Shown: piece by piece, positions 1-5,420 of the stretch
Numbering within the stretch: position 1 is the first letter of the stretch
How the letters are laid out: the number at the start of each line of letters is the position of its first letter
Assembly: GCA_002295325.1 (NCBI GenBank)
Contig: DBGA01000004.1
Span: 21,315-27,482, forward strand
DNA: 6,168 nt
Direction of reading: 5' to 3'
DNA from: Ruminococcaceae bacterium UBA866
Lineage (GTDB): Bacteria; Bacillota; Clostridia; Oscillospirales; Ruminococcaceae
Made by a program: the position numbers and the translations under genes
The notes under the pieces: model-generated
Database searches by the model: none
What the model was told of the DNA's origin: nothing
Seen by the model: the letters and a program-made list of their open reading frames with translations, nothing else

Positions 1-107
1 CAACCCTAAAATATGTTGAAGAGTCTGAAGCTCTTTTTGATTATGAGCCGTTAATAGCCGAAGCGATAGAAAAAATTGAAGCAAAAACCATAAAAATGTG
101 TGAATAG
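1..107 (+). CDS. C-terminal fragment of an unidentified protein
   Basis: An open frame enters from the left edge (first whole codon at base 3) and ends at TAG 105-107, giving 34 residues rich in Glu, Lys, Ala and Ile. They read as an acidic amphipathic helix ending in ...KTIKMCE. The other two forward frames stop almost at once (TAA at 7-9; TGA at 17-19). I do not recognise the family from so short a tail. It does not look like the membrane-ending PgsA or the TRAM-ending RimO that sometimes precede cinA in Firmicutes. Its stop lies 34 bases before the pncC start, with no terminator between, so the two may be co-transcribed. Confidence 0.55.
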   Translation, partial: TLKYVEESEALFDYEPLIAEAIEKIEAKTIKMCE

Positions 108-141
108 TTTGTGAAATTTTTTTCAATTAGGAGATACTATT

Positions 142-636
142 ATGACGAATGAACAGCTTGCAGATATCGTAGTTTCAAGGCTTTCCAGCAAAAATTTGCA
201 AATTGCCACTGCTGAAAGTTGCACAGGGGGTATGCTTGCCTCCTATATAACTTCAATTTCAGGCTCGTCAAATGTTTTCGAGTATGGTATAATATCTTAT
301 GCAAATCGCATCAAGCAATCAGAGCTTGACGTTCCCACTGAGGATTTGATAAAATTTGGGGCAGTCAGCGAGCAGGTCGCTATCTCAATGGCAGACTCGG
401 TTAGAATAAAATCAAATGCAGATTTGGGTATTTCCACAACAGGCATTGCGGGTCCAACCGGTGGCACAAAAGAAAAACCAGTCGGAACTGTACATATCGC
501 AGTTTCAACAAATGCAAAAACTTATCATCAAAAACTTGAACTGTTAGCTGAATGTGGTAACGATAGAGACTTAATTCGTAAAACTACAGTTAATCGGGTT
601 TTCAACCTAGTGCTTCAATTGTTAGACAAAATTTAA
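142..636 (+). CDS. pncC: CinA C-terminal domain protein, probable nicotinamide-nucleotide amidohydrolase (PncC)
   Basis: This 164-residue cytoplasmic protein belongs to the CinA-C/PncC family, which deamidates nicotinamide mononucleotide to nicotinate mononucleotide and so recycles the pyridine ring for NAD synthesis. Visible motifs are AESCTGG (residues 24-30), the GSS plus F-x-x-G-x-x-S-Y-x-N-x-x-K block (41-58) that carries active-site residues in the family, TTGIAGPTGG (99-108) followed by KPVGTV (112-117), and a C-terminal G-x-D-R-x-x-I-R (139-146). The length fits the stand-alone single-domain form; the MoaB-like N-terminal half of full CinA is absent, and the first 20 residues are the normal domain start. 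The ATG has AGGAG at 129-133, eight bases upstream. Family assignment is firm; the enzymatic role rests on characterised homologues, since some CinA-C proteins have been linked instead to competence or damaged-nucleotide clean-up. Confidence 0.93.
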   Translation: MTNEQLADIVVSRLSSKNLQIATAESCTGGMLASYITSISGSSNVFEYGIISYANRIKQSELDVPTEDLIKFGAVSEQVAISMADSVRIKSNADLGISTTGIAGPTGGTKEKPVGTVHIAVSTNAKTYHQKLELLAECGNDRDLIRKTTVNRVFNLVLQLLDKI

Positions 637-642
637 AAAATG

Positions 643-666
643 TTTACTCACAGTAAATTACTGTAA
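643..666. promoter_or_regulatory. Overlapping dyads in the pncC-sortase 1 gap (possible operator)
   Basis: Bases 650-664 form an odd palindrome: 7-base arms ACAGTAA and TTACTGT around a single A. A second, overlapping dyad is TTTAC-N5-GTAAA at 643-657. The site lies 7-14 bases after the pncC stop and just before the sortase 1 ribosome binding site, where a repressor could act. The stem is too AT-rich and lacks a T-run, so it is not a terminator. TGTAAT at 662-667 resembles a -10 box but has no good -35 at the right spacing. The regulator, if any, is unknown. Confidence 0.25.
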
Positions 667-673
667 TCATGAC

Positions 674-679
674 AAGGAG
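674..679 (+). promoter_or_regulatory. Ribosome binding site that fixes the sortase 1 start
   Basis: AAGGAG lies ten bases before ATG 690. The earlier in-frame ATG at 669 is upstream of this site and has no Shine-Dalgarno sequence of its own, so 690 is the better start. Confidence 0.8.
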
Positions 680-689
680 AGTAGAAAAT

Positions 690-1760
690 ATGAAAATGCA
701 AAACGGAGAACATGGTTCAAAAAGGAAAGGCAAGTCATCTGGTGGTTTCATCAGAGATACTTTTATTATTTCAAAAAAGGACACACCTCAAAGAAAAACG
801 GGCAAAATTATTTCAATCATTGCGCTTATTTTGATTGTTGCGTCAATCGTTCTTGGTGGATTGATGATTAGTAAATATGTGGTCGCTGAGGCAAATAGAA
901 AAAAAATGGAGAGTTTACTTCCATCGAGTGACGTTTCCTCTGATGCCGGCACTTCAAGCGGAGATGGGGGCGAAGTAGTGGCTCCAGTAGCTGATGAGTT
1001 TGATGAAAATGGTATTTTATTAGAGCTTTCAGAGCTTTATAAATTAAATAATGAGGTAATTGGTTGGGTTAGCATTCCAGGAACAAAGCTTGATTATCCT
1101 GTTGCAAAACGTCCAAATGACGACGTGAAGCTTGGTAATGATTACTATCTAGCAAGGACATTGGAGCATAAGTACAATGCCTTTGGAACGCCATTTGCTG
1201 ATTACAGAACTTCCTTTGCAACTGGTTTTCAAAGTGCAAACGTTACCATCTACGGACATAACTCAAAATCTGGAGATTTCTTTGAGAGCGTAAAAATGTA
1301 TAAAGATATTGAATTTTACAAAGAACATCCAACTTTGAAATTCAACACAATTTATGGAACTGGCGAATATAAGATTATTGGGCGTTTCACAGAACATGTT
1401 GACTCAGATTCTTTCTTTAACTATCATGACTATATTAAATTTAACCCTAATCCTAAGGATGCCGAGCAAAATGCATTGGCAGAAAAGGTGCATAATAAAT
1501 TTATGGCTGAGCTTGGTAAGAGAAACTACTACGAGTCTGGCGTTGATGTTAAATTTGGTGACAGTTTTGTAACTTTATCAACTTGTAACGATGAAATTCA
1601 GGGTGCGTTAAATACTCCTTACAGAGATGTTTTAGTTGCAAGAAAAGTTAGACCTGGCGAGGATGCTACGGTTGACATTTCAAAGATTAAAGAAAACACT
1701 GATATGATTATGCCTGCTGGATGGATTAAAAAGTTTAACAAAGAAAATCCATATAAATAA
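690..1760 (+). CDS. Class B-type sortase (sortase 1)
   Basis: This 356-residue membrane-anchored transpeptidase (numbered from ATG 690) would cleave a sorting signal on exported proteins and join them to peptidoglycan or another acceptor. A basic cytoplasmic tail (about 1-38) precedes one transmembrane helix (about 39-60), a short Ser/Gly/acidic linker (about 78-100), and the sortase domain. Class B features are IGW-x5-GTKLDYPVA (124-139), YGH with catalytic His190, TLSTC with catalytic Cys299, and YRDVLVAR with the likely catalytic Arg312. The Cys-Arg gap is 13 residues, against 10 in Staphylococcus aureus SrtB and in sortase 2 here, so the active-site loop is slightly enlarged. About 37 residues follow the Arg-containing strand, a tail partly shared with sortase 2. 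Longer than typical SrtB (about 245 residues) because of the N-terminal tail, linker and tail. No substrate with a sorting signal is seen in the window. The subclass is inferred from motifs only; classic SrtB serves haem uptake, but nothing here supports that role. Confidence 0.92.
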   Translation: MKMQNGEHGSKRKGKSSGGFIRDTFIISKKDTPQRKTGKIISIIALILIVASIVLGGLMISKYVVAEANRKKMESLLPSSDVSSDAGTSSGDGGEVVAPVADEFDENGILLELSELYKLNNEVIGWVSIPGTKLDYPVAKRPNDDVKLGNDYYLARTLEHKYNAFGTPFADYRTSFATGFQSANVTIYGHNSKSGDFFESVKMYKDIEFYKEHPTLKFNTIYGTGEYKIIGRFTEHVDSDSFFNYHDYIKFNPNPKDAEQNALAEKVHNKFMAELGKRNYYESGVDVKFGDSFVTLSTCNDEIQGALNTPYRDVLVARKVRPGEDATVDISKIKENTDMIMPAGWIKKFNKENPYK

Positions 1761-1850
1761 GCTGGATAAATTAAGACTTATAACAAAAACAGAATTAATG
1801 AAAGAGTAAATTACCTACACAGGCTAATAATGTTCTTTCAAACTGACAAC

Positions 1851-1895
1851 TTGAAGCTTTCACTAAATTAGAAATATTTATGGTGAAAGCTTCAA
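1851..1895. repeat. 13-bp perfect inverted repeat (hairpin; possible terminator or attenuator)
   Basis: TTGAAGCTTTCAC at 1851-1863 is the exact reverse complement of GTGAAAGCTTCAA at 1883-1895. With one G-U and one A-U pair the RNA stem reaches 15 pairs, leaving a loop of about 15 bases (1866-1880). No T-run follows on either strand, so it is not a canonical Rho-independent terminator; 3' end protection, a terminator helped by a protein, or a regulator site are alternatives. The segment CTTTCA at 1835-1840 could pair instead with TGAAAG at 1884-1889, and TTCAA at 1837-1841 with TTGAA at 1851-1855, so competing folds are possible. Confidence 0.6.
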
Positions 1896-1911
1896 ATGCA
1901 TTTAGACATAA

Positions 1912-1941
1912 TTGAAAATTGAATAATTATGACTTTACTAT
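1912..1941 (+). promoter_or_regulatory. Candidate sigma-A promoter for sortase 2 and downstream genes
   Basis: TTGAAA (1912-1917) as a -35 and TACTAT (1936-1941) as a -10 are separated by 18 bases in very AT-rich DNA. The -10 matches the consensus at four of six positions. A start near 1948 would give a leader of about 39 bases. The match is weak, and other AT-rich hexamers nearby could serve; it is favoured because this is the only sizeable gap before four tightly packed genes. Confidence 0.3.
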
Positions 1942-1986
1942 GCGCAAACCGACATTATATTTTATTTCATCAAGGAGAGCGACACT

Positions 1987-3084
1987 ATGCGTATTAAGAC
2001 TAGCGACAAAAAGGGGTTTTTTAGTCTATTTAAAAAGCTTGTAATTTGGCAAAAAGCGGCTGTTATTATTTCAGCAGTTGCTATTGTTGGGGGAGTTTCG
2101 ACTACTGTTTATGCATTGGCAATGGACAAGCCCAATGAGCCAATAGTTCCTGTTATTAACTCATCAGATTTAAGTTCAACCGAGCCAAGCGTGGTAGTAA
2201 CTAGCTCTGAGGCACAAAGCTCTGAGGTGCCAAGCTCCGAGGCAACAAGTTCTGAAACTAGCTCAGTAGAAAGCCCAAAAGAGAGTTCAAAAGTAAGTTC
2301 TAAGGAAAGTTCTAATGCAGGTTCTAAATTAAGTTCCAAGGAAACAGATAAAACAAGCTCAGTTGCAAACACTTCTTCAAAAGTGATTAGTAGTACACCA
2401 CCGGTTAAAGTAGCAGATATGCCGGAGGGGTATCAAGAGCGTTTTGCTCCTTATTATAAGGCAAACAAAGATATTGCTGGTTGGATTAACCTCCCAGGAA
2501 CAAAACTTGACTATCCTGTAGCCCAAGGCGACAATGACTCATATTACCTAGACCGTAACATCTACAAAGAAATAAGCGGTTGGGGTGTCCCTTATATGTC
2601 CTGTGCAGTTACCAGTAAGAAGGACTATCAGAGTACAAATATAATTCTTTATGGACACAGTGACGATAAGAGAGGTCTGCAACTTTCAGCTATAAAAGGT
2701 TTTAGGAAAATTGATTTTTATAAACAACATCCAACAATTGACTTTGATACAGTTTATGCGGATGGCACCTATAAAATAGCAGCATTTTTTATTGAGAACA
2801 CGAAACCTGGAACAAGCTTTTTCCGATATCATACATTTATAGAGTCAACTGGTGATGAAGCTTTTAACAATTTTATTGCAAATGCAAAATCGAGGAGCTA
2901 TATTAATACAACCGTTGATGTCGTGCCAACCGACAAGCTACTAACAATTTCAACTTGCGAAGATACAAATCCAAATAACTATAATCGCCTTGTATTGGTT
3001 GCAAGAAAAGTTAGACCAGACGAGGATTTATCAGTTGATACATCGGGTGCAACTCAAAACACAGCACAGGTATTGCCTAAATAA
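1987..3084 (+). CDS. Class B-type sortase with Ser-rich linker (sortase 2)
   Basis: This is a 365-residue membrane-anchored transpeptidase. A basic N-terminus and one transmembrane helix (about 22-44) precede a low-complexity Ser/Glu/Lys linker (about 59-137) made of SSE and SSK units, then the sortase domain from about 150. Motifs are AGWINLPGTKLDYPVAQ (164-180), a DND-x-YYL segment (182-188), LYGH with catalytic His224, TISTC with catalytic Cys324, and Arg334 exactly ten residues later, the spacing of S. aureus SrtB. It is a paralogue of sortase 1, with KVRPxED-x2-VD-x-S after the Arg strand in both. Differences suggest a different substrate: the usual G-x-x-F-x-D segment is GVPYMSC, adding an extra Cys206, and the region after YGH reads SDDKRGLQL instead of NSKSGDFFE. 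The ATG has AAGGAG at 1972-1977, nine bases upstream. Probably first gene of a unit with the SpoIID-like gene and maturase. Substrate unknown. Confidence 0.92.
   Translation: MRIKTSDKKGFFSLFKKLVIWQKAAVIISAVAIVGGVSTTVYALAMDKPNEPIVPVINSSDLSSTEPSVVVTSSEAQSSEVPSSEATSSETSSVESPKESSKVSSKESSNAGSKLSSKETDKTSSVANTSSKVISSTPPVKVADMPEGYQERFAPYYKANKDIAGWINLPGTKLDYPVAQGDNDSYYLDRNIYKEISGWGVPYMSCAVTSKKDYQSTNIILYGHSDDKRGLQLSAIKGFRKIDFYKQHPTIDFDTVYADGTYKIAAFFIENTKPGTSFFRYHTFIESTGDEAFNNFIANAKSRSYINTTVDVVPTDKLLTISTCEDTNPNNYNRLVLVARKVRPDEDLSVDTSGATQNTAQVLPK
2203..2262 (+). repeat. 15-base tandem coding repeat in the sortase 2 linker
   Basis: Three successive 15-base units (2203-2217, 2218-2232, 2233-2247) follow the pattern AGC-TCY-GAG-GYN-NNN and encode SSEAQ, SSEVP and SSEAT; a degenerate fourth, AGT-TCT-GAA-ACT, follows. 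The units are alike at DNA level, so slippage or unequal exchange probably expanded the linker and may change its length between strains. Confidence 0.7.
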
Positions 3085-3106
3085 ATTTAGCAGATAAAAG
3101 CATAAT

Positions 3107-3112
3107 AAGGAG
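3107..3112 (+). promoter_or_regulatory. Ribosome binding site that fixes the SpoIID-like start
   Basis: AAGGAG directly abuts an ATG at 3113, too close for initiation there, and lies nine bases before the in-frame ATG at 3122. The latter is therefore taken as the start, which also puts a clean signal sequence at the N-terminus. Confidence 0.85.
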
Positions 3113-3121
3113 ATGGTACAT

Positions 3122-4276
3122 ATGAAGTTTATACTTTCAAATATAGCAGCACTCATTTGTGCCATCGCCATTTTTAGTGCTACCATTGTTTATTCCGCAA
3201 GTGAAATTCCAGTTGTGGACACAACGTTAGAACCTGTCAATGAACAGGATAACTTTATTCAAGAGGATGACCTTTCAATTGGAGACCTCATAAGCGGTGT
3301 GGTTTCCAGTGAAGAGAGTTCTAGTGAAATTATAGTAAACCAAGAAGAATCGAGCGAGATTGCTTCAAGCGAGCCTCCCTCTAGCACAAATCCTTCGAGT
3401 GTAGTTCCACCAAAAAAGCCAGCCTCAAGCAAGCCGGTTTCAAGCAATTCTTCATCAAGTAAACCACCATCTTCAAGCCAAGAACCATCAAGCGTTTTGC
3501 CTTCCAGTGAACCCTCACCACCTGTAGTTGGAGGAGATTACGCAGAAATATTGGAAATATTAGCTGGTGCTGTCCAAAGAGAAATTATCGGAACAAACAC
3601 AAATCCTTCGCCGAAATATTACGAAGCATATAAGGCTCAAGCTGTAGCTAGCCATTCATATATGGAATATCACAAGGCACGCACAGGATCCTACCCCACA
3701 ATGTCATATTCCACACCAAAACAACAAACAATAGACCTTGTAGCTGAGGTTTTAAGTGAACTTATGTATTATAACTCTGGGGTAATCAATGCGTCATACC
3801 ATGCGGCTTCGGGTGGCTATACCCAAAGCGCGTCATATATATGGGGGGGAACTGTTCCCTACCTGATTGGTGTAGAAAGTAAGTATGATGACTACAATCA
3901 AACAAGTACAGTAGCAATTTCTACTGTTGAGGAAAAGCTTGCAAACAATGGTATTTATGTGTCGGGGGATCCTTCAACTTGGTTTGATTTAAGTGGTGCA
4001 TCGCTTTCAGACGGTGGTTTTGTCGACTACATATCCATTTGCGGACTAAGTGTTAAAGGGCGAACTTTAAGAGAAACAATATTGGGAGTAGCAAACCTCA
4101 AAAGCCCAAAAATTGTTGATATTAGTCTGAGTGGAAGTGATTTTGTTTTTACCACAAAAGGATATGGTCATGGTGCAGGACTAAGTCAGCAGGGTGCTTT
4201 GGGCTATGCTGCATATGAGGGGTGGGACTATAAAACTATCCTTAACCACTACTATTCAGGAATCACTATTCAATAA
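3122..4276 (+). CDS. Secreted SpoIID/LytB-domain protein, probable peptidoglycan lytic transglycosylase
   Basis: This 384-residue protein (numbered from ATG 3122) begins with a hydrophobic signal or anchor (about 4-25, possible cleavage near VYSAS). A linker rich in Ser, Pro, Glu and Lys (about 62-136) follows, then a SpoIID/LytB domain (about 139-384). Domain motifs are EAYKAQAVASHSYMEY (168-183), YHAASGGYTQSA (226-237) followed by WGG and PYL, and the C-terminal YGHGAGLSQQGA (348-359) with ILNHYYSGI (373-381). In Bacillus subtilis SpoIID the Glu of the EALKAQ motif is catalytic for glycan-strand cleavage; Glu168 takes that place here. SpoIID proper cuts peptidoglycan stripped of stem peptides during engulfment. 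The Ser/Pro linker and the sortase neighbours suggest an envelope paralogue rather than the sporulation gene itself. It begins 37 bases after the sortase 2 stop, with no terminator between. No LPxTG- or NPxTx-type signal ends the protein, so it is not an obvious sortase substrate. Domain assignment is firm; biological role is inferred. Confidence 0.9.
   Translation: MKFILSNIAALICAIAIFSATIVYSASEIPVVDTTLEPVNEQDNFIQEDDLSIGDLISGVVSSEESSSEIIVNQEESSEIASSEPPSSTNPSSVVPPKKPASSKPVSSNSSSSKPPSSSQEPSSVLPSSEPSPPVVGGDYAEILEILAGAVQREIIGTNTNPSPKYYEAYKAQAVASHSYMEYHKARTGSYPTMSYSTPKQQTIDLVAEVLSELMYYNSGVINASYHAASGGYTQSASYIWGGTVPYLIGVESKYDDYNQTSTVAISTVEEKLANNGIYVSGDPSTWFDLSGASLSDGGFVDYISICGLSVKGRTLRETILGVANLKSPKIVDISLSGSDFVFTTKGYGHGAGLSQQGALGYAAYEGWDYKTILNHYYSGITIQ
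3305..3529 (+). repeat. Ser/Pro-rich low-complexity coding segment
   Basis: This part of the SpoIID-like gene encodes short SS-E, SS-K and SS-P units separated by Pro, Glu, Val and Lys, with no hydrophobic core. It looks like a flexible wall-spanning spacer between the membrane and the catalytic domain. Serine is written with mixed codons (AGC, AGT, TCA, TCT, TCC), so the DNA repeat is more decayed than in sortase 2. Confidence 0.7.
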
Positions 4277-4281
4277 AGGAG
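4275..4281 (+). promoter_or_regulatory. Ribosome binding site overlapping the upstream stop codon
   Basis: AAAGGAG shares its first two bases with the TAA (4274-4276) of the SpoIID-like gene and lies ten bases before ATG 4292. The arrangement suggests co-transcription and probably translational coupling of the two genes. Confidence 0.8.
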
Positions 4282-4291
4282 AAAATTAAAA

Positions 4292-5407
4292 ATGCCTGCA
4301 ATATCATTACTAATAAAACCAGCGTCGTCAAGTTGCAACATGAGATGTGAGTATTGCTTTTACAGTGATGTCGCTTCTTCAAGAGAGATTGCAAACTATG
4401 GAATTATGGACTATGAAACCCTTGAAGTAATTGTAAAAAAAGCTTTTGCCTACGCTGATAGCGTTGCTAGTTTTGGCTTTCAAGGCGGAGAGCCAACGAT
4501 GGCAGGTATTGATTTCTTTAAAAAAGTAATTGAGCTGCAACAAAAATATAATACCAAGCGAATTAAAGTTAATAATGCAATACAAACGAACGGGTTAAAC
4601 ATAGACGATGAGTGGGCAGAGTTTTTCTTTAAAAATAAATTTCTTGTTGGACTATCACTAGATGGAAATAAAATTGTTCATGATAGATATAGGTTAGATA
4701 ATAAAAAACAGGGAACCTTTGATAGGGTGCTTGCGGCTGCAAAAATTATGGACAAGCACAAGGTAGAGTATAATATTCTCACAACTGTAACGATTGATGT
4801 TGCAAACAACATTGAAAAAATATATTATTTTTTCAAAAAGAATAAATTTAATTATCTACAGTTTATCCCCTGCTTAGATGAATTGAAAAGTGAGCAAGGG
4901 GGCAACAACTATTCTTTAACCCCACAGGCGTATGGCGACTTTTTGAAACGATTATTCAAAATGTGGTATGTTGACATCAATACAAACAAGCCAATGAGCA
5001 TCCGTTACTTTGATAATCTTGTCACAATGGTGGGGGGCTATCCTCCAGAAAGTTGTGGAATGGCCGGAATTTGCAGCTGTTATTATATGATTGAAGCAGA
5101 CGGAAGCATCTATCCCTGCGACTTTTACGTGACTGATGAGTGGCGTATTGGAAATATAAAAACTGATGAGTGGGAGCAAATGAGCAGTACCGATACCGCT
5201 AAACGCTTTGTCGAGATTTCACGGCAGGTTGCTGACGAATGCAAAACTTGCGAACATTATCAGCTTTGTAGGGGTGGCTGCCGAAGAAACAGAGAACCAA
5301 TTTCACTAGGACACAATAATCTAAACTACTTATGTCCATCATTTAAAGCATTTTTTGATTATGCCAAAGAAGATTTAACAAAAGTAGCACACAAGTTTTT
5401 AAGATAA
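4292..5407 (+). CDS. Radical SAM/SPASM enzyme, anaerobic sulfatase-maturase (anSME) family
   Basis: This 371-residue cytoplasmic [4Fe-4S] enzyme resembles C. perfringens anSME throughout. That family uses S-adenosylmethionine to oxidise a Cys or Ser in a (C/S)xPxR motif of a sulfatase to formylglycine before export. C-x3-C-x2-C at Cys15, 19 and 22 binds the radical SAM cluster, and GGEP (65-68) contacts SAM. NAIQTNG (95-101), LVGLSLDG (118-125) and SIRYFDNL (236-243) are family blocks. The SPASM part has Cys255, 261, 276, 317, 320, 326, 330 and 348 to bind two auxiliary clusters, and PCDFYV holds Asp277, the proposed catalytic base; as I recall, these numbers coincide with those of the C. perfringens enzyme. 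It starts 15 bases after the SpoIID-like stop. No sulfatase and no CxPxR motif is encoded in the window, so the substrate is elsewhere, or is not a sulfatase. Family assignment is very secure; substrate identity is not. Confidence 0.93.
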   Translation: MPAISLLIKPASSSCNMRCEYCFYSDVASSREIANYGIMDYETLEVIVKKAFAYADSVASFGFQGGEPTMAGIDFFKKVIELQQKYNTKRIKVNNAIQTNGLNIDDEWAEFFFKNKFLVGLSLDGNKIVHDRYRLDNKKQGTFDRVLAAAKIMDKHKVEYNILTTVTIDVANNIEKIYYFFKKNKFNYLQFIPCLDELKSEQGGNNYSLTPQAYGDFLKRLFKMWYVDINTNKPMSIRYFDNLVTMVGGYPPESCGMAGICSCYYMIEADGSIYPCDFYVTDEWRIGNIKTDEWEQMSSTDTAKRFVEISRQVADECKTCEHYQLCRGGCRRNREPISLGHNNLNYLCPSFKAFFDYAKEDLTKVAHKFLR

Positions 5408-5420
5408 TGAGGAGTTTACA

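Larger units (their letters stand above)
1761..1986 (+). other. 226-base intergenic region between the two sortases
   Basis: No gene is supported here. The gap holds a long inverted repeat (1851-1895), a 10-base palindrome AAATGCATTT (1894-1903), a weak promoter candidate (1912-1941), and the sortase 2 ribosome binding site AAGGAG at 1972-1977. It is the longest non-coding stretch in the window and the most likely boundary between transcription units. The longest ATG-led frame noticed, at 1880-1915 (11 codons), lacks a ribosome binding site. Confidence 0.7.

Noticed and set aside
112..125. TGAAA-TTTT-TTTCA inverted repeat before pncC as a terminator
   Set aside because: The stem is five AT-rich pairs with a four-base loop, too weak for termination, and the T-run lies within the loop and arm.
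669..689. Upstream in-frame ATG for sortase 1
   Set aside because: The AAGGAG at 674-679 lies inside this extension and is well spaced only for ATG 690; the ATG at 669 has no ribosome binding site of its own.
1354..1572. Second + strand frame inside sortase 1
   Set aside because: It overlaps the conserved sortase domain in another frame, and the translation is unlike any family I know.
1880..1915. Eleven-codon ATG frame in the gap between the sortases
   Set aside because: It has no ribosome binding site and starts within the hairpin loop; no evidence of a leader peptide.
2109..2372. Minus-strand open frame encoding an 'ELxSEL' repeat protein
   Set aside because: It is the antisense of the Ser-rich linker of sortase 2; low-complexity coding on the + strand keeps the opposite frame open.
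3067..3084. C-terminal 'VLPK' of sortase 2 as a sorting signal
   Set aside because: It lacks the full LPxTG or NPxTx pattern and the hydrophobic stretch and basic tail that follow a true signal.
3113..3121. Upstream in-frame ATG for the SpoIID-like gene
   Set aside because: It directly follows the AAGGAG with no spacing, so initiation there is unlikely; ATG 3122 is spaced correctly.
3259..3447. Minus-strand open frame within the SpoIID-like gene
   Set aside because: Again the antisense of a Ser-rich segment, with no family resemblance and no ribosome binding site.
4379..5179. Two minus-strand open frames (4379-4585 and 4952-5179) inside the maturase gene
   Set aside because: Both are antisense to strongly conserved radical SAM coding sequence and resemble no known protein.
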